From assembly GCF_964199755.1 (NCBI RefSeq), contig NC_133901.1:28608397-28672396 (forward strand): a stretch of DNA of 64,000 bases, in the 5' to 3' direction. The notes under the pieces are model-generated. The model did not search any database. It worked only from the letters and a program-made list of their open reading frames with translations, and was not told the origin of the DNA. The position numbers were made by a program, and so were the translations under genes. Position 1 is the stretch's first letter. The number at the start of each line of letters is the position of its first letter. Of this stretch, positions 10,142 through 20,064 are shown in pieces. The stretch is from Larus michahellis. Lineage: Eukaryota > Chordata > Aves > Charadriiformes > Laridae.

Positions 10142-13100
10142 GTAAGTGCTCTGTGCATTTCTCTCGACCTGGAGGCAGGAAAGGAGAAGCTGGTCTCTTT
10201 GCCTTGGGGGCTTGCAGTAGGTTTTGTATCCTCTTTAAGATGGGAAGGAAGAGGGCTCTCCTCTACCTGCAGAACAGTCTCTGCTCCTGTGCCTTCCCGT
10301 GGGCGAGCAGATTCCCTGCTTGAGGCTCCAAGCCCTGCAGAGATTCAGAGCTGCTGCAGATAGGGCTTATTTGGAGGAGGGAAAAGGGGTGAATCCAGAG
10401 ACAACCCCAGGCTTTGCTGATGTGCAGTCTGGGACTCCTGCGGAACTGCAGGGGCAGAAGAGAGTGCGAGCAGCCTGGAGGTGACTCTGCTGGCTTTGTG
10501 CAGCTTTAAAGCTAAATCAAGCCCCCAAGGTGGGAGGAAGGGACTGGCCAAGGACAGCCTGGGTCCTCCCTTCACCTTAAACCCACTCAGGACCCTAGTA
10601 TTTCCCAAGGGCTTGCAGGAAACTCAGCCGCCTTCCTGGCATACCTCTGCTCGGAGCCCCTCTGCTCCGGGGGGGCTGCGCTCCCCAGCAGAGGTAGCCG
10701 GGCGGTGCGGCGCCACCGGGCGGGTTGAGGCGGGGAGCGGACCCCCGGATAAGGGCTGGGAACTCTCTCGGGGGCAGGCGGCGGGGCTGCGGGGCTCCCC
10801 TGCGACAGGTACCTGAGCACACCCCGGGCGGGACAGGGGCGGGAGGGGAGCGCTTCCCCGCGGAGCAGGGACCAGCCCGTAGCGCTGGGATGCGGCGGGG
10901 CCGGAGCAGAGCTGACATCGCAGCCCGGGGGCCGCGAGGGGAGGGAAGGAGTTGGCGGGGAGGGAAACACCATCCGCCGAGGGCCCCATCGCCACGGCCG
11001 CTTCCCTCCGCAGAGCACCGGCCGGCCGTGCCCGGAGCCGGACTTCGCCGGGGTCCCGGGCTGCGCCTGCCCCTGGTCCGCCCCCGCCGGGGTTTCCAAG
11101 GAGACTTGGGCTGCCGTCTGCGCCGCGGAGCCGCCGCTGCACGGCCAGGGCCGGCGGGAGCCTCGGCCTCCGGGTAAGTGCTCTCCCACCGCCGCCACCG
11201 ACGGGGAACCGGGGACTACCCGGCCGCGGTCCCGCAGCCGGGCTGGGCGAGGAATCGGGAGCGGGCTAACCCCTGGGGTCTGCTCCCCCCCAGGCCAGTT
11301 CTGCAGCCCGCAGCTCGGTGGCCAGGACGCGGCGTGGCAGGGAGACCAGCTGTCCTCCCAGCTCTACAGAAACAAGCAGGTAAAGGCACAGCGCATCCCC
11401 CCAGCAACCTCAGTTTCTTCCCCCGAGGTTCCCGAACTTTGTATCACGTATCACACCTTCTAGGTTGGTTTATGGCACGTCTCCCTCCCACTGGCTCAGA
11501 TGTGGGAAATGGTGGCAAACCACTTTGTTTGGATGGTTTTTCTTCCTTGCTTGAGGTATTTGTCTCCCCTGTGTTGTCCCATGAAGCTGGAACAACTGTT
11601 GTGGGGTTCCCTATTCATCTCTCCCTCTTACCACATATTGCACCAGCTGCCTTGGTGCTGGAGAAGACCAGGGGCATGGCCAGGGAGTCCCTCAGGTTCT
11701 GATGATGCAGAGCCCCAGGCTGTTGACTAAAAATACATAGTGTGTGTCCTCCTGAGTCCTCCAGGATTAACTTCATGAGAAATGAGTCCACCAGAATTAT
11801 CTACTTACATAGAGAATTAACCATTTTGACCAACAAGCATTTCCTTGTTACTTTATTTTCTCTTCTTTCCTTTTTTATAAATCCCTGAAGAGTCCTAGAT
11901 GAAGGAACTCCAGAGAGATCACTCTGATAAAATCCTTGGAGTGTTATTTTGACACAATGAAGTCAAGGGAAACATTTACTAACTTTAAGGTCCCTGGAAT
12001 CAAACCCTAGTTCCAGACATCAGTGTACCTCTTTGTTTGGCTCTACCTCACTCATTTAAACCAGTGGTTTTCAGCCTGTGGTCACTGGATGCCACAGGTC
12101 CTCAGCAGAAGACCCTTTGTCCTCCCCCTAAGGGAGTTTCCAGAGCTATGATCAAGAGGCAAACGTCTCTACAAATACCCATGCTTCCCATGGAAAAGTA
12201 TTAGATGTCTGCAAATCAAACATACCTGTTCAGCTCTTGGGATAAGGACTTAGCTCTGTATATGCACTGGGACTGGCACAGTAGGGTTCAGGATTGGGCG
12301 TCACTGAGTACTACTCTACCATAAAGAACAGCAGCTGCGTCTTCCTTTTGCACTCTACCCCCATAAATTGTTAGTCTGCAGCTCCTCCTCCTTTTCCCCA
12401 CCAGCCAACTATAAATGAGAATGAGATGGGTGCAAAAGGATACTTACTGCCACTCAGGAGGAGATCTGGCAGCTGCTGTCATGCCCATGACGGTTTCTGG
12501 CTGTTCAAAGGGTTACCTGTATTTCTTTTCTGTTATTATGCCATGCTTAAAGATTTTTTTCAGACTAATCTTCTCAAACACTTGCTAAAGAACAAAGGAA
12601 GTCAAAAGTGAAAACTAAACAGTCATGCAACTTAGATTTACAGAGACAAGAGGCTGGAGAGGGTGGGTTGAGTTCACAAAGCAAACACACAGATCATCAA
12701 ATCCAAGCAGCGTGTACCATAGGGTGATTGCTATTAAGTTACAGAGTCAACATCTATTCATCAATATCTCTATTCCACAGCTTCAAGATACTTTGCTTCA
12801 GAAGGAAGAGGAACTTGCTAGGTTACACGAAGAAAATAATAACCTCCGACAATACCTGAATTCTGCCCTGATTAAGTGTTTAGAAGAAAAAGCCAAGGTA
12901 TTGTGTTCAAACCTGTTGTATAGACGTGTGCAGAAAAAATGGATTGAATAGGTACACGCCATTAAAATATGTGGAAAGTCTAAAAAGGCAGACAGCCTTC
13001 AGTGTGAGATCTATTTAACTTCACAGAGCTGCCAAATTGCTGGTCATGGGTCTAAGGTGACAGTTTCCCCCAGGAATGACATCCTATCACGTTCTGACTG

Positions 13101-15076
13101 TGGAGACAGGGTAGCCTATGGCATAATTAAGTTTAGTTTATATGTAAGTTGAGTTTATAAGCAAGGTAAAATTATTCCAGCTAAAGCTTTTTTCAGTGAA
13201 AAGCTCAAATTTGAACATACACATCTTCAATGTGCCTGTTTTGCCAATTATACCTTTTGATAAGGATTAAATTTTCCTTTTTTATGTTTTGAGTGCTTTC
13301 TGGTTTATGTTTTGTCATCTTCCAATGGTATGTTTTATTCGTTTACACTAGAATACTGATCTTCTAATTTTTTTTCAAATTTATTCATTAAAAATTTGTG
13401 TGCTATTTTTAAAGGTGAAATATAAATTAAAGAGTTCAAGTTTGATGAAACATGCTGTTAAACTAAATGTGAAGGGTTTTTTTTAAATTAAATGTTTTGA
13501 TTCCCTGTCTCTATTCCAAAAGAAAGTAAAGATACTTGGTTCTTGTCAACTTAAAGATACTTTTTACTATTCTGGACTTGCCCATGAAATGAAACTATTA
13601 ATTATTTGCTCAGCTCTGTGGGTTGGGCATGAGGTAAAAAGGCCTGTAAAAAATAGCAGACTTGCCACACCATCAACTCGGAATAGGATGTGAAAAGCAT
13701 GTCCCCCCTCCCATGCCAAGACCTGGCTCCTTACAGTAGAAGATCTCCTTCACTGGGCACAGCAGGGAGACATGGCCACCCATCTGTGTCACATGGAGGA
13801 GAGTCCGGTGTGAAACTGCCACGGCAGGTGGGCTGAGCAGTGAATTCATGACATGGTAGGGAGCTTCCTTGTTATTCCCGCCTTTCTTTGAGCATCCCTG
13901 GATGCCTGAAGGGCCCTTGTCCTGGGATAATGGCAACTGAGGTGGATTAACGAGCTCAAAGCCGCCCAGTCTGCTGCTCTGAGGACCCCCTGGCCAGGAT
14001 CTCACCTGCCCCAGGATGACTTACCCGCACATCCTCCTGCTTTGTCAGGCTGCCACATTTCCCCCCATACCCCGCTCACCTGCCAAATGATGCTGGCAGC
14101 CACAGCACAGAGGAGCGCCGTACAGACAGGAGGGAGCTCTCATTTCACACTGTGCTGCGTGAGAATGTGGTCAAAGCACAGGCCTTATTGACATGGTCAA
14201 ATTCTTCTCTTTCAGGGACTGGGTTGTTGTGGAGATTGTAAAGGCACAAAATAGTCACATCCATATGTTTAAGCACAAGGTGGAAGATAAAGTATCTTTT
14301 ATAAGGACAGTAGTAACCATCTTGACCACCTACGATTTGAGATCAGAAACGTGTTCTTTCCAGGTAACTAGAAATTCAGATTTTAATCTTGTCTCTCCAC
14401 CTCTTTCTTTTTTCTTTTTTTTTTTTAATAGAAACTGCTATCCTGCCATGGCCAAAAAAACTGTGCTATTCTCAAAAGCACCAAGAGGAGATTAAAAGAG
14501 GACCACTGCTTTGTTCCTCAAGAAACTCCACACGCTTCCAAAGCTAGAAGGAACCTCTTTAATGAATTCACTGCCTGTGAAGAACAAGCCAGCCCTGGTG
14601 TGGACAGCTGGGTCTTGAAGACTTTGGGATTAAAAGATGTCAACACCATTGATGAAACTTCAGCTAACTACAGTGCCCTGTCCTCAGACCTTGGAAAAAA
14701 CACGTACTGCCTGAGCCCTGGTGAAGTAATAGACTACGACCAGTGTGATGGAGCAGCAGCAGTGTATAGCTGCAGCTACATGCCTCCAACTAAGAGCAGT
14801 ACCCATCCATGCAGCGAGGACTCTTCCTTCCTTCCTCAGATTTCTTCAGCACCATGTGTCTCCTCATCAATGCCAAGTGTTTCCTCCCTCCCAGCCTATG
14901 GTTTGCCCTATTTGACTGGCAATTTGTCACCCAACAAAACAGAAGTGGCCTTCACAACATCCCTAAGTCCTCACCGCAACGTGAGAACGCACACCTTTCA
15001 CCAAGGACAAGCCTTCGTGCGCAGGGATGATGATGGAGGATGGAGATTCACCTGGGTGCCCAAGCAGGCTGAATAA
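10139..15076 (+). CDS. GMNC: Geminin coiled-coil domain-containing protein 1 (GEMC1), complete, five coding exons
   Basis: Exons 10139-10141, 11014-11173, 11294-11379, 12781-12897 and 14432-15076 join through GT-AG introns of phase 0, 1, 0 and 0 into 1011 nt, a predicted 336 residues plus stop (human protein about 334 by memory). The N-terminus aligns with mammalian GMNC (conserved Pro-Cys near residue 6, KETW block in exon 2). The geminin-type coiled coil runs from about residue 73 (QLSSQLYRNKQ) to 125, with the hallmark EEELARLHEENNNLRQYLN. A basic patch lies at 137-144 and a conserved stretch ends at WVLKTLGLKD. The C-terminal 40 residues (HQGQAFVRRDDDGGWRFTWV) match the block shared with multicilin that contacts E2F4/5-DP. 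Known role: nuclear regulator at the top of the multiciliated-cell programme, acting upstream of MCIDAS and FOXJ1; first described in Xenopus as a replication-initiation factor. Exon joins are by eye, supported by homology and frame. Confidence 0.93.
11014..11173 (+). CDS. GMNC: GMNC coding exon 2
   Basis: Acceptor cttccctccgcag, donor GTAAGT at 11174. Encodes residues 2-54 plus the first base of codon 55. The frame is confirmed by homology: CACPWS and KETW correspond to conserved positions of mammalian GMNC. The exon is very GC-rich and sits inside a CpG island, and its protein is less conserved than exons 4 and 5. Confidence 0.9.
11294..11379 (+). CDS. GMNC: GMNC coding exon 3
   Basis: Acceptor tgctcccccccag, donor GTAAAG at 11380. 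Intron 2 is only 120 bp. Encodes the end of codon 55 through residue 83, closing with QLSSQLYRNKQ, the entry into the coiled coil and nearly identical to the mammalian protein. Confidence 0.92.
12058..12130 (+). repeat. Possible hAT DNA-transposon terminal fragment in GMNC intron 3
   Basis: The phrase ccagtggttttcagcctgtg at about 12061-12080 resembles the end of Charlie-type hAT elements (compare cagtggttctcaacctgtgg). No second terminal repeat or target-site duplication was found, so this is a weak assignment. Confidence 0.25.
12781..12897 (+). CDS. GMNC: GMNC coding exon 4 (coiled-coil core)
   Basis: Acceptor ctctattccacag, donor GTATTG at 12898. Encodes residues 84-122, the heart of the geminin-family coiled coil (LQDTLLQKEEEL...EEKAK), with heptad-spaced Leu and many Glu/Lys. 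It mediates homodimers and heterodimers with geminin and multicilin in the characterised orthologues. It is the most conserved part of the gene visible here. Confidence 0.95.
14216..14363 (+). other. GMNC: Candidate cryptic or poison exon in GMNC intron 4
   Basis: A strong acceptor (ttcttctctttcag) and a donor (CCAG|GTAACT) bound 148 nt inside intron 4. Because exons 4 and 5 meet in phase 0, inclusion would add 12 codons and then an in-frame TAG, and the length is not a multiple of three. The product would stop right after the coiled coil and lose the E2F-contact C-terminus. Only the splice-like motifs and the frame are seen; use of the exon is unproven. Confidence 0.3.
14432..15076 (+). CDS. 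GMNC: GMNC coding exon 5 (last exon)
   Basis: Preceded by a long pyrimidine tract and taatag acceptor. Encodes residues 123-336, ending WVPKQAE and TAA at 15074-15076. It completes the coiled coil (KLL), then carries a basic cluster, the WVLKTLGLKD block, a Ser/Pro/Tyr-rich variable region, the SPNKTE...TSLSPHRNV region with candidate proline-directed phosphorylation sites, and the conserved E2F-contact C-terminus. Confidence 0.95.
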   Translation, partial: KLLSCHGQKNCAILKSTKRRLKEDHCFVPQETPHASKARRNLFNEFTACEEQASPGVDSWVLKTLGLKDVNTIDETSANYSALSSDLGKNTYCLSPGEVIDYDQCDGAAAVYSCSYMPPTKSSTHPCSEDSSFLPQISSAPCVSSSMPSVSSLPAYGLPYLTGNLSPNKTEVAFTTSLSPHRNVRTHTFHQGQAFVRRDDDGGWRFTWVPKQAE

Positions 15077-15658
15077 CGCACCTACATCAAGGGTTAGCCA
15101 TAGGGGATGTAGGAGACAGACATCTCATCTTGTGCTTGAGACTGGTTCAGGCATCAAAAATGAGCCCTTCTGGGCTCTGTGAAATGCTACTCTGTCACTT
15201 ACCCACTCCTCATTCTCTCCCAGGTTTTCAAAGATGTGGCTCCAGATTGCACGTGGACCATTATCTGCCCCGGGCCAAATGTACACATTGGTTCCACTTC
15301 TCTTGTGCCTTTGTCGAGATACCTGCTTTCACTTTCTTCATAGTTTTTCGATCATCAGCTATTCCTTGTTAACTAGTAGTTTCCAGGCTGGAGTGCTTTC
15401 AGTTTTGATGATCACTCCCCCATGTACCAAGCTGGAAAGCATTTTGGAAATACAGTTTGGAAATATCACCTCTCTCACAGATATCCACAAATGACAAAAG
15501 AGGCGTAGGTTGAAGGCGGAGAATCAGCAGTGTCCAAGTGATTTGTGTCTCTCTGCTACACATATTGCCTTGGATTAAGGCAACCATGGGTATTTGTTAG
15601 TGTGCTACACTAGGCTGACCTACCTGCAATCACATGGTGCTGTCATATTCTGCCTCAA

Positions 15659-15664
15659 AATAAA
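15659..15664 (+). terminator. GMNC: Proximal polyadenylation signal AATAAA, GMNC
   Basis: Canonical hexamer about 580 nt after the GMNC stop codon; the first such signal in the 3' flank. Confidence 0.4.
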
Positions 15665-18246
15665 CAGGATTTGCTTAAGTAGCCTGGAGGCTACTTAGTT
15701 ACAAGTGATTCAGCAAGTTCAGGGGATTTTGTTCTGCTGTGATTAAGAGACTAATGTGTTTACTACATTGTGTTTTAAAGGTATTTTATCTGACAGATAA
15801 AATGAATTTGAAAAGTTCAAGCCCTGCAACAGGAACTAGAATTGGAGATGCTGTAATGACACTGCCATCACTAAACAAGGCCCTGGCCAAGTGGATTAGT
15901 GGCAGAAATTTTCTCATCTGCAGGTAACATACACTCAGAGCACTTCTTTCTTCTCCAAAGGAGGCATTCCCCTTGCCTGCAGCATCCCACTAGTCTTTTG
16001 ATGGATTTTCTTCCATGTTTACCTGCCTGATGTTGGAAGCCTTTGTAAAAAGGAGCTACTCCTGGCTTCACAAGCCATTTCTGTGGCTTCAATGGGGCTT
16101 TTTTGCAACATCAAGAGCTGCACTTGTAAAATTGGAGATTTTATTTCTAGGGAACAACTTCTTGACCTCTTTTCTCTTGATCTCTAAGAGCACACAGATT
16201 TATCTGCAATCAACATCAGCCCAGAGTCAGGGCTGCTTCCTCTTTCTTCTGCAACCCCATCCTTCCTATGCGAAATGTTTCTCCAGGGCTGGGGACGCAT
16301 CATCACTTAGGGGGTTAAAGTGAGTTTTTGGGAACCACAACCTTCAGCATCAGCTCTTGCCTCTCCATGTCTCTGTCAGGCAGCGGTGAGCTGAAGCTAT
16401 GGTCATCACTACCTTGAGAATGCTTTAAAAATCTCTGGAAAGAAGGTGCTCTAGCACTGCACAGGACTTTTAGTAACACTACTGATGACATGAAGTCAAC
16501 TGACCTGAAGTAAGCTCACCAGTAATGTTTTGTGTTACCTTTGTTTTCTGATTTACAGTAGTGTAATGCCTAAGTATAGGAAATAGAGTGATTTGGTTAT
16601 TCTTGCTTTCAGAATGGTCCCAGTGACATTAAGGAAGTACTTAACTAAAAATAACCATAATTGAGGACTTCCTTTCCGTGGCTTATTTTCCTGTAGAAAA
16701 TTGGATATTCCTTTATTTTTAGAGGATAAAAATATCTCCTAAATAGCCTCTCGTTCCTTAGAATTGCAGTATTTGGGATTCTCCATCAGGAGCAATAGTG
16801 ATTTCCCAAAAGATTTTTAAGTAAACAAACGTTGTATTTCTGGGTAGTTACTTTAAAGTCAGTGATGTGGCAGACTTACAGAACAGGGAATCTGAAAAAA
16901 ATCGATTGTAGACATTCTTGCACTGGATTTAAAACAATGACCCAAACAAAAAATCCACATAGAATAAATAGAAGTATTTGGGGGGTTTGTTGTAGTCAGT
17001 AAAAATGTGGCCAGTGGATGAAGACAGGTCAGACAAGACCACCGTTTCTGTAACACTTTTCTGCTTTTCAATGAAAGAAGAAAAATCCTGTTCTACAAAC
17101 AACTCATTTCTTTTCTATTAGTCTCCTGTTGCCCTACTGTGTAAGGTAGCATTGAAGAAAATACTCCTGTCACTGGAGCTCTTATTCATGCGTGTGATAG
17201 TTTAGAAAATGCCTGACCTTAACATGAGTATGTGATGGGAGATCCTGGTATGTGTGGTGAGGGGGATGGACAGCACGCAGGGAACAGACAGTGGGGCCAG
17301 AGGATTGCAACCAATGCAGCTGTTGATGCCACATCTTTCAAAGCAGCTGTAAAACATAAGTAGGGAAAGATCTGTTTTCTAATACTATAGAATGCTTTTA
17401 CTTATGTATTTCCATGCTAGGGAATCAGCAGCAGTAATAAGTATATTTGTCCTGTTAGCAAATATTAAATCAGGGTAGTTTTGGGGGTTTTTTTGGTTTT
17501 GTTTGTTTGTTTCTCTAAAGAAAGAAAAAGCTTTCCACTTGTTTGACATTTCCTTTCCACTTTTTTGTATCACTGCACGCGAGAACTACTCCCGCAGAGC
17601 GCCAGAACAAAAATGTCAGGTCTTTGGTACAAAGTAGGGTTTCAGTAGGAACAAACTGATGCTTGAACCTTTTCCAGCCTTTTGTAAAGGGGTGACTGGC
17701 ACCTTGTCTCACAGCAAATAAATTATAGATGTAAGTGAATAGCTCGATGAATAATTTACCTGAATGAATCCCCTTCTTTTCCTGTGGGTTCCTCAATTTT
17801 ACTCAGCATGAAAATGTTGAGTCCTGTGGCAGGGATTTCTGTCTGAGCCTGGCTTACTGGAGCTCGTTTGGGCAGAGGGCCCCATGGTGCTCCTCCTGTC
17901 AGCTGATGGGTGCTCCTGACCTGCACATGCAAGCTTAAAACTCTGGTTTAGACAACTGCTTGAGCAAAGGTCTCTCTGTTAATAATGCTGCTGATCACCA
18001 TAGTGTAAATAACCATTTTGTATTAACATTTGTTTTATTTTTTTATTTGAAGATTGTTTGCTATATTATGTGAATGTAACATGTGCAGCTGCACACTTTA
18101 AAACAATCCATGTTTTTAGAAAGGTATTCTAATAGAAATGGAACTTAATTTAACACTTAATATGTTGAAGGTCATGATTTTTGTGATTGAAAAAGGCCGT
18201 GATTTTATGTAAATGTCAATTATACCAGTGTCATTAAGTTATGTCT

Positions 18247-18252
18247 AATAAA
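18247..18252 (+). terminator. GMNC: Distal polyadenylation signal AATAAA, GMNC
   Basis: Canonical hexamer at the end of an AT-rich block (17990-18260) that looks like a conserved distal 3' UTR. Cleavage would fall near 18265-18275. Confidence 0.5.
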
Positions 18253-18274
18253 ACTTAACATCTAATTGATGCAA

Positions 18275-19600
18275 TTCTTTCTGCCCCCTTCAGCCTCTAT
18301 TAAACAATGTGGCTGTTGCTCACACTGCACAGCACCGCACCCGGCACCTACACACCTCTCTGGAGGACTGAAAGTGATCTTCATTCCCCACAAGCACAAG
18401 TGGCTACACAAGGAGGTGCAATTTGTGATCATCATACAACAGAGTTAAAGACGTAACAGCCATAGGTATGCCCATTTCAGCCTCGGCTTGCACAGCATAT
18501 TGCAGTGATCTGTTATTGTTTTGACCCAGAAATAGATTCCATGCTACAAAGTGACTGGAACATAGGGAAGCATTGTGCTTTTTTTCCCTCTTATTTTTGC
18601 AGCATCAGGCTCTCTCACTTAATAGACTCATACCTTCTTTCTTAGGTAGCTGAACATCCTGATCCAGGGCAACCTGATTCATCACAGTACCCTGGGTACT
18701 CCTGATGTTGACTCCAAAATGATGAATTGTAAAATGGCACTGCGATGTCATATAAAGAGACTGAAGATGAGAGAAAAAAAAACATGAGTAAAGAATTAAA
18801 ACTTCTATTTAGTCAGCTATACTTGACACCAAAAGTAAAGCTGTATTATTTATTAACTTCCCTTTCTGATCATGGGCAGTTTTATAAGTAACCATAAGCT
18901 GGGACCAGAGAGATCTATTTTTTCATTGGAATGTGAGTTTGTTTATTGCTTCTGAAAAGATACAAAGTGAGCCTTCCTTAATCTCTTTTGCCCTCCTGTA
19001 GAAGCCACAATAAGTCTACTAGATGATTCACAAATGCTCTGGCTTGTTGCCAGGTAGCTGACATCCCATCATAAAGAGAGAGCAGTCTATAAATAATTTG
19101 TGGAATGAGCTGTGATTCACCTAAAATGCCATCTCTCCAGTCATTCCTGTGCTTCATTAGTCATGCATCATTGAATTATTTCAAGGCTAAATATTTACAT
19201 GCAGTGCAGCCCAAGGAAATCAGTATAATAATGGTGCACAAACAACAGATTATAAAAATCAGTAGGGGCATAAAGATCTGGGAGGTCTGAGCTCCCTATT
19301 CCCCCCCCCCCCCCGATTTATTAAAAAATCCCACTCAAACTGTAGCTGTAGTATTGGTACCGTTAGCTCAAAGTCCCAACAACTGTCTCAGAAGCTGTTA
19401 TTAGCCAAAGAACGCTCTCTAAGTAATTATTTATTAAACAATGTTTCCGTGTATAACATCTTTCACTACCACATTATTCCCTGTTAATGATCAGAGAAGA
19501 GGTCAGGAATCGGGAGTGTGGGAGACATACAACAATTTCAGGGGCACAAAATATGTCATTAGAGGAGCTGTAATGCAGGCCAGGAATCCTAGCCTCCAGC
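18275..19600. other. Gene-free sequence after GMNC
   Basis: No gene recognised. A run of 14 C lies at 19301-19314. The rest is unique AT-rich sequence. Confidence 0.5.
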
Positions 19601-19619
19601 TGTGCAGATTGAGGGTCTA

Positions 19620-20060
19620 GCAGCACATTTGAGAGCCCGCACGTGCTGCCAGCGTCCCAGAGGTGCCACCAAAACCCCAGGGGTGCAGCTGCACACCCAG
19701 ATGTGCAACCGAGGGCAGTTGATTCCCACTCCTGTGGCTGAGGCCCCAGGCTTACACAGCTGCGGGCTTCAGCCGTGGGTGTTGCGTTCCACAGCCGTGA
19801 GGTGTAGGAGCCAACCGAGCGCACGGCAGACCAGCCGTGTCCCCTTGTCCCCTGAGCCCCCGGCGAGCACCGGCCCGCAGCCCCGGCGCCTCTGGCCAGG
19901 GTGCTGAAACGGACGCGCCGCTCCCGCCGCCGCCGGGCCCCGGCTCCTCCGCGCCGTGGGGGTGCGGAGGTGCGAGAGCATCGGGGCGAGCAAGCAAATA
20001 TTCCCCCGCTAGAGAGAGATCCCGCAATATCAGACCCAGACGTTGTGCAATCTATGCGAG
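19620..20060. promoter_or_regulatory. Orphan CpG-rich segment downstream of GMNC
   Basis: CpG density rises abruptly, peaking at about 19850-19990 with GCCGCCGCC runs, in otherwise AT-rich intergenic DNA about 1.5 kb past the presumed GMNC polyadenylation site. The minus strand is open for 212 codons (19474-20112), but the composition is Arg/Gly/Ala/Ser-rich and no domain is recognised. It could be the promoter of an antisense non-coding RNA, a distal enhancer with an orphan CpG island, or an old GC-rich insertion. Confidence 0.45.
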
Positions 20061-20064
20061 CTAA

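Larger units (their letters stand above)
10590..11400. promoter_or_regulatory. GMNC: CpG island covering GMNC exons 2 and 3
   Basis: A continuous CpG-dense, GC-rich block spans late intron 1, exon 2, intron 2 and exon 3. GC-rich open frames occur on both strands here (for example 10587-11198 minus and 10725-11177 plus) and are compositional shadows. An intragenic island just after the first intron may mark an alternative promoter or regulate the main one; no initiation motif decides this. Confidence 0.75.
15077..18270 (+). other. GMNC: Probable GMNC 3' UTR
   Basis: No other gene is recognised after the stop codon, and the AT-rich sequence to about 18.27 kb ends in a good polyadenylation signal. 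Earlier AATAAA sites at 15659-15664, 16963-16968 and 17717-17722 could give shorter forms. A Pumilio-type TGTAAATA lies at 18004-18011 near the distal end. The extent is inferred; transcripts could end at the first signal. Confidence 0.5.

Noticed and set aside
10587..11198. Minus-strand open frame of 203 codons over GMNC exon 2
   Set aside because: It lies in a CpG island where stop codons are rare on both strands; the plus-strand frame agreeing with GMNC homology explains the region.
12058..12130. Intact DNA transposon in GMNC intron 3
   Set aside because: Only one terminus-like phrase is seen, with no matching inverted end or target duplication; kept only as a low-confidence fragment.
12625..12951. 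Open frame of 108 codons overlapping GMNC exon 4 treated as a separate gene
   Set aside because: Only residues from 12781 to 12897 match the family; the parts on both sides are intron read-through past clear AG and GT sites.
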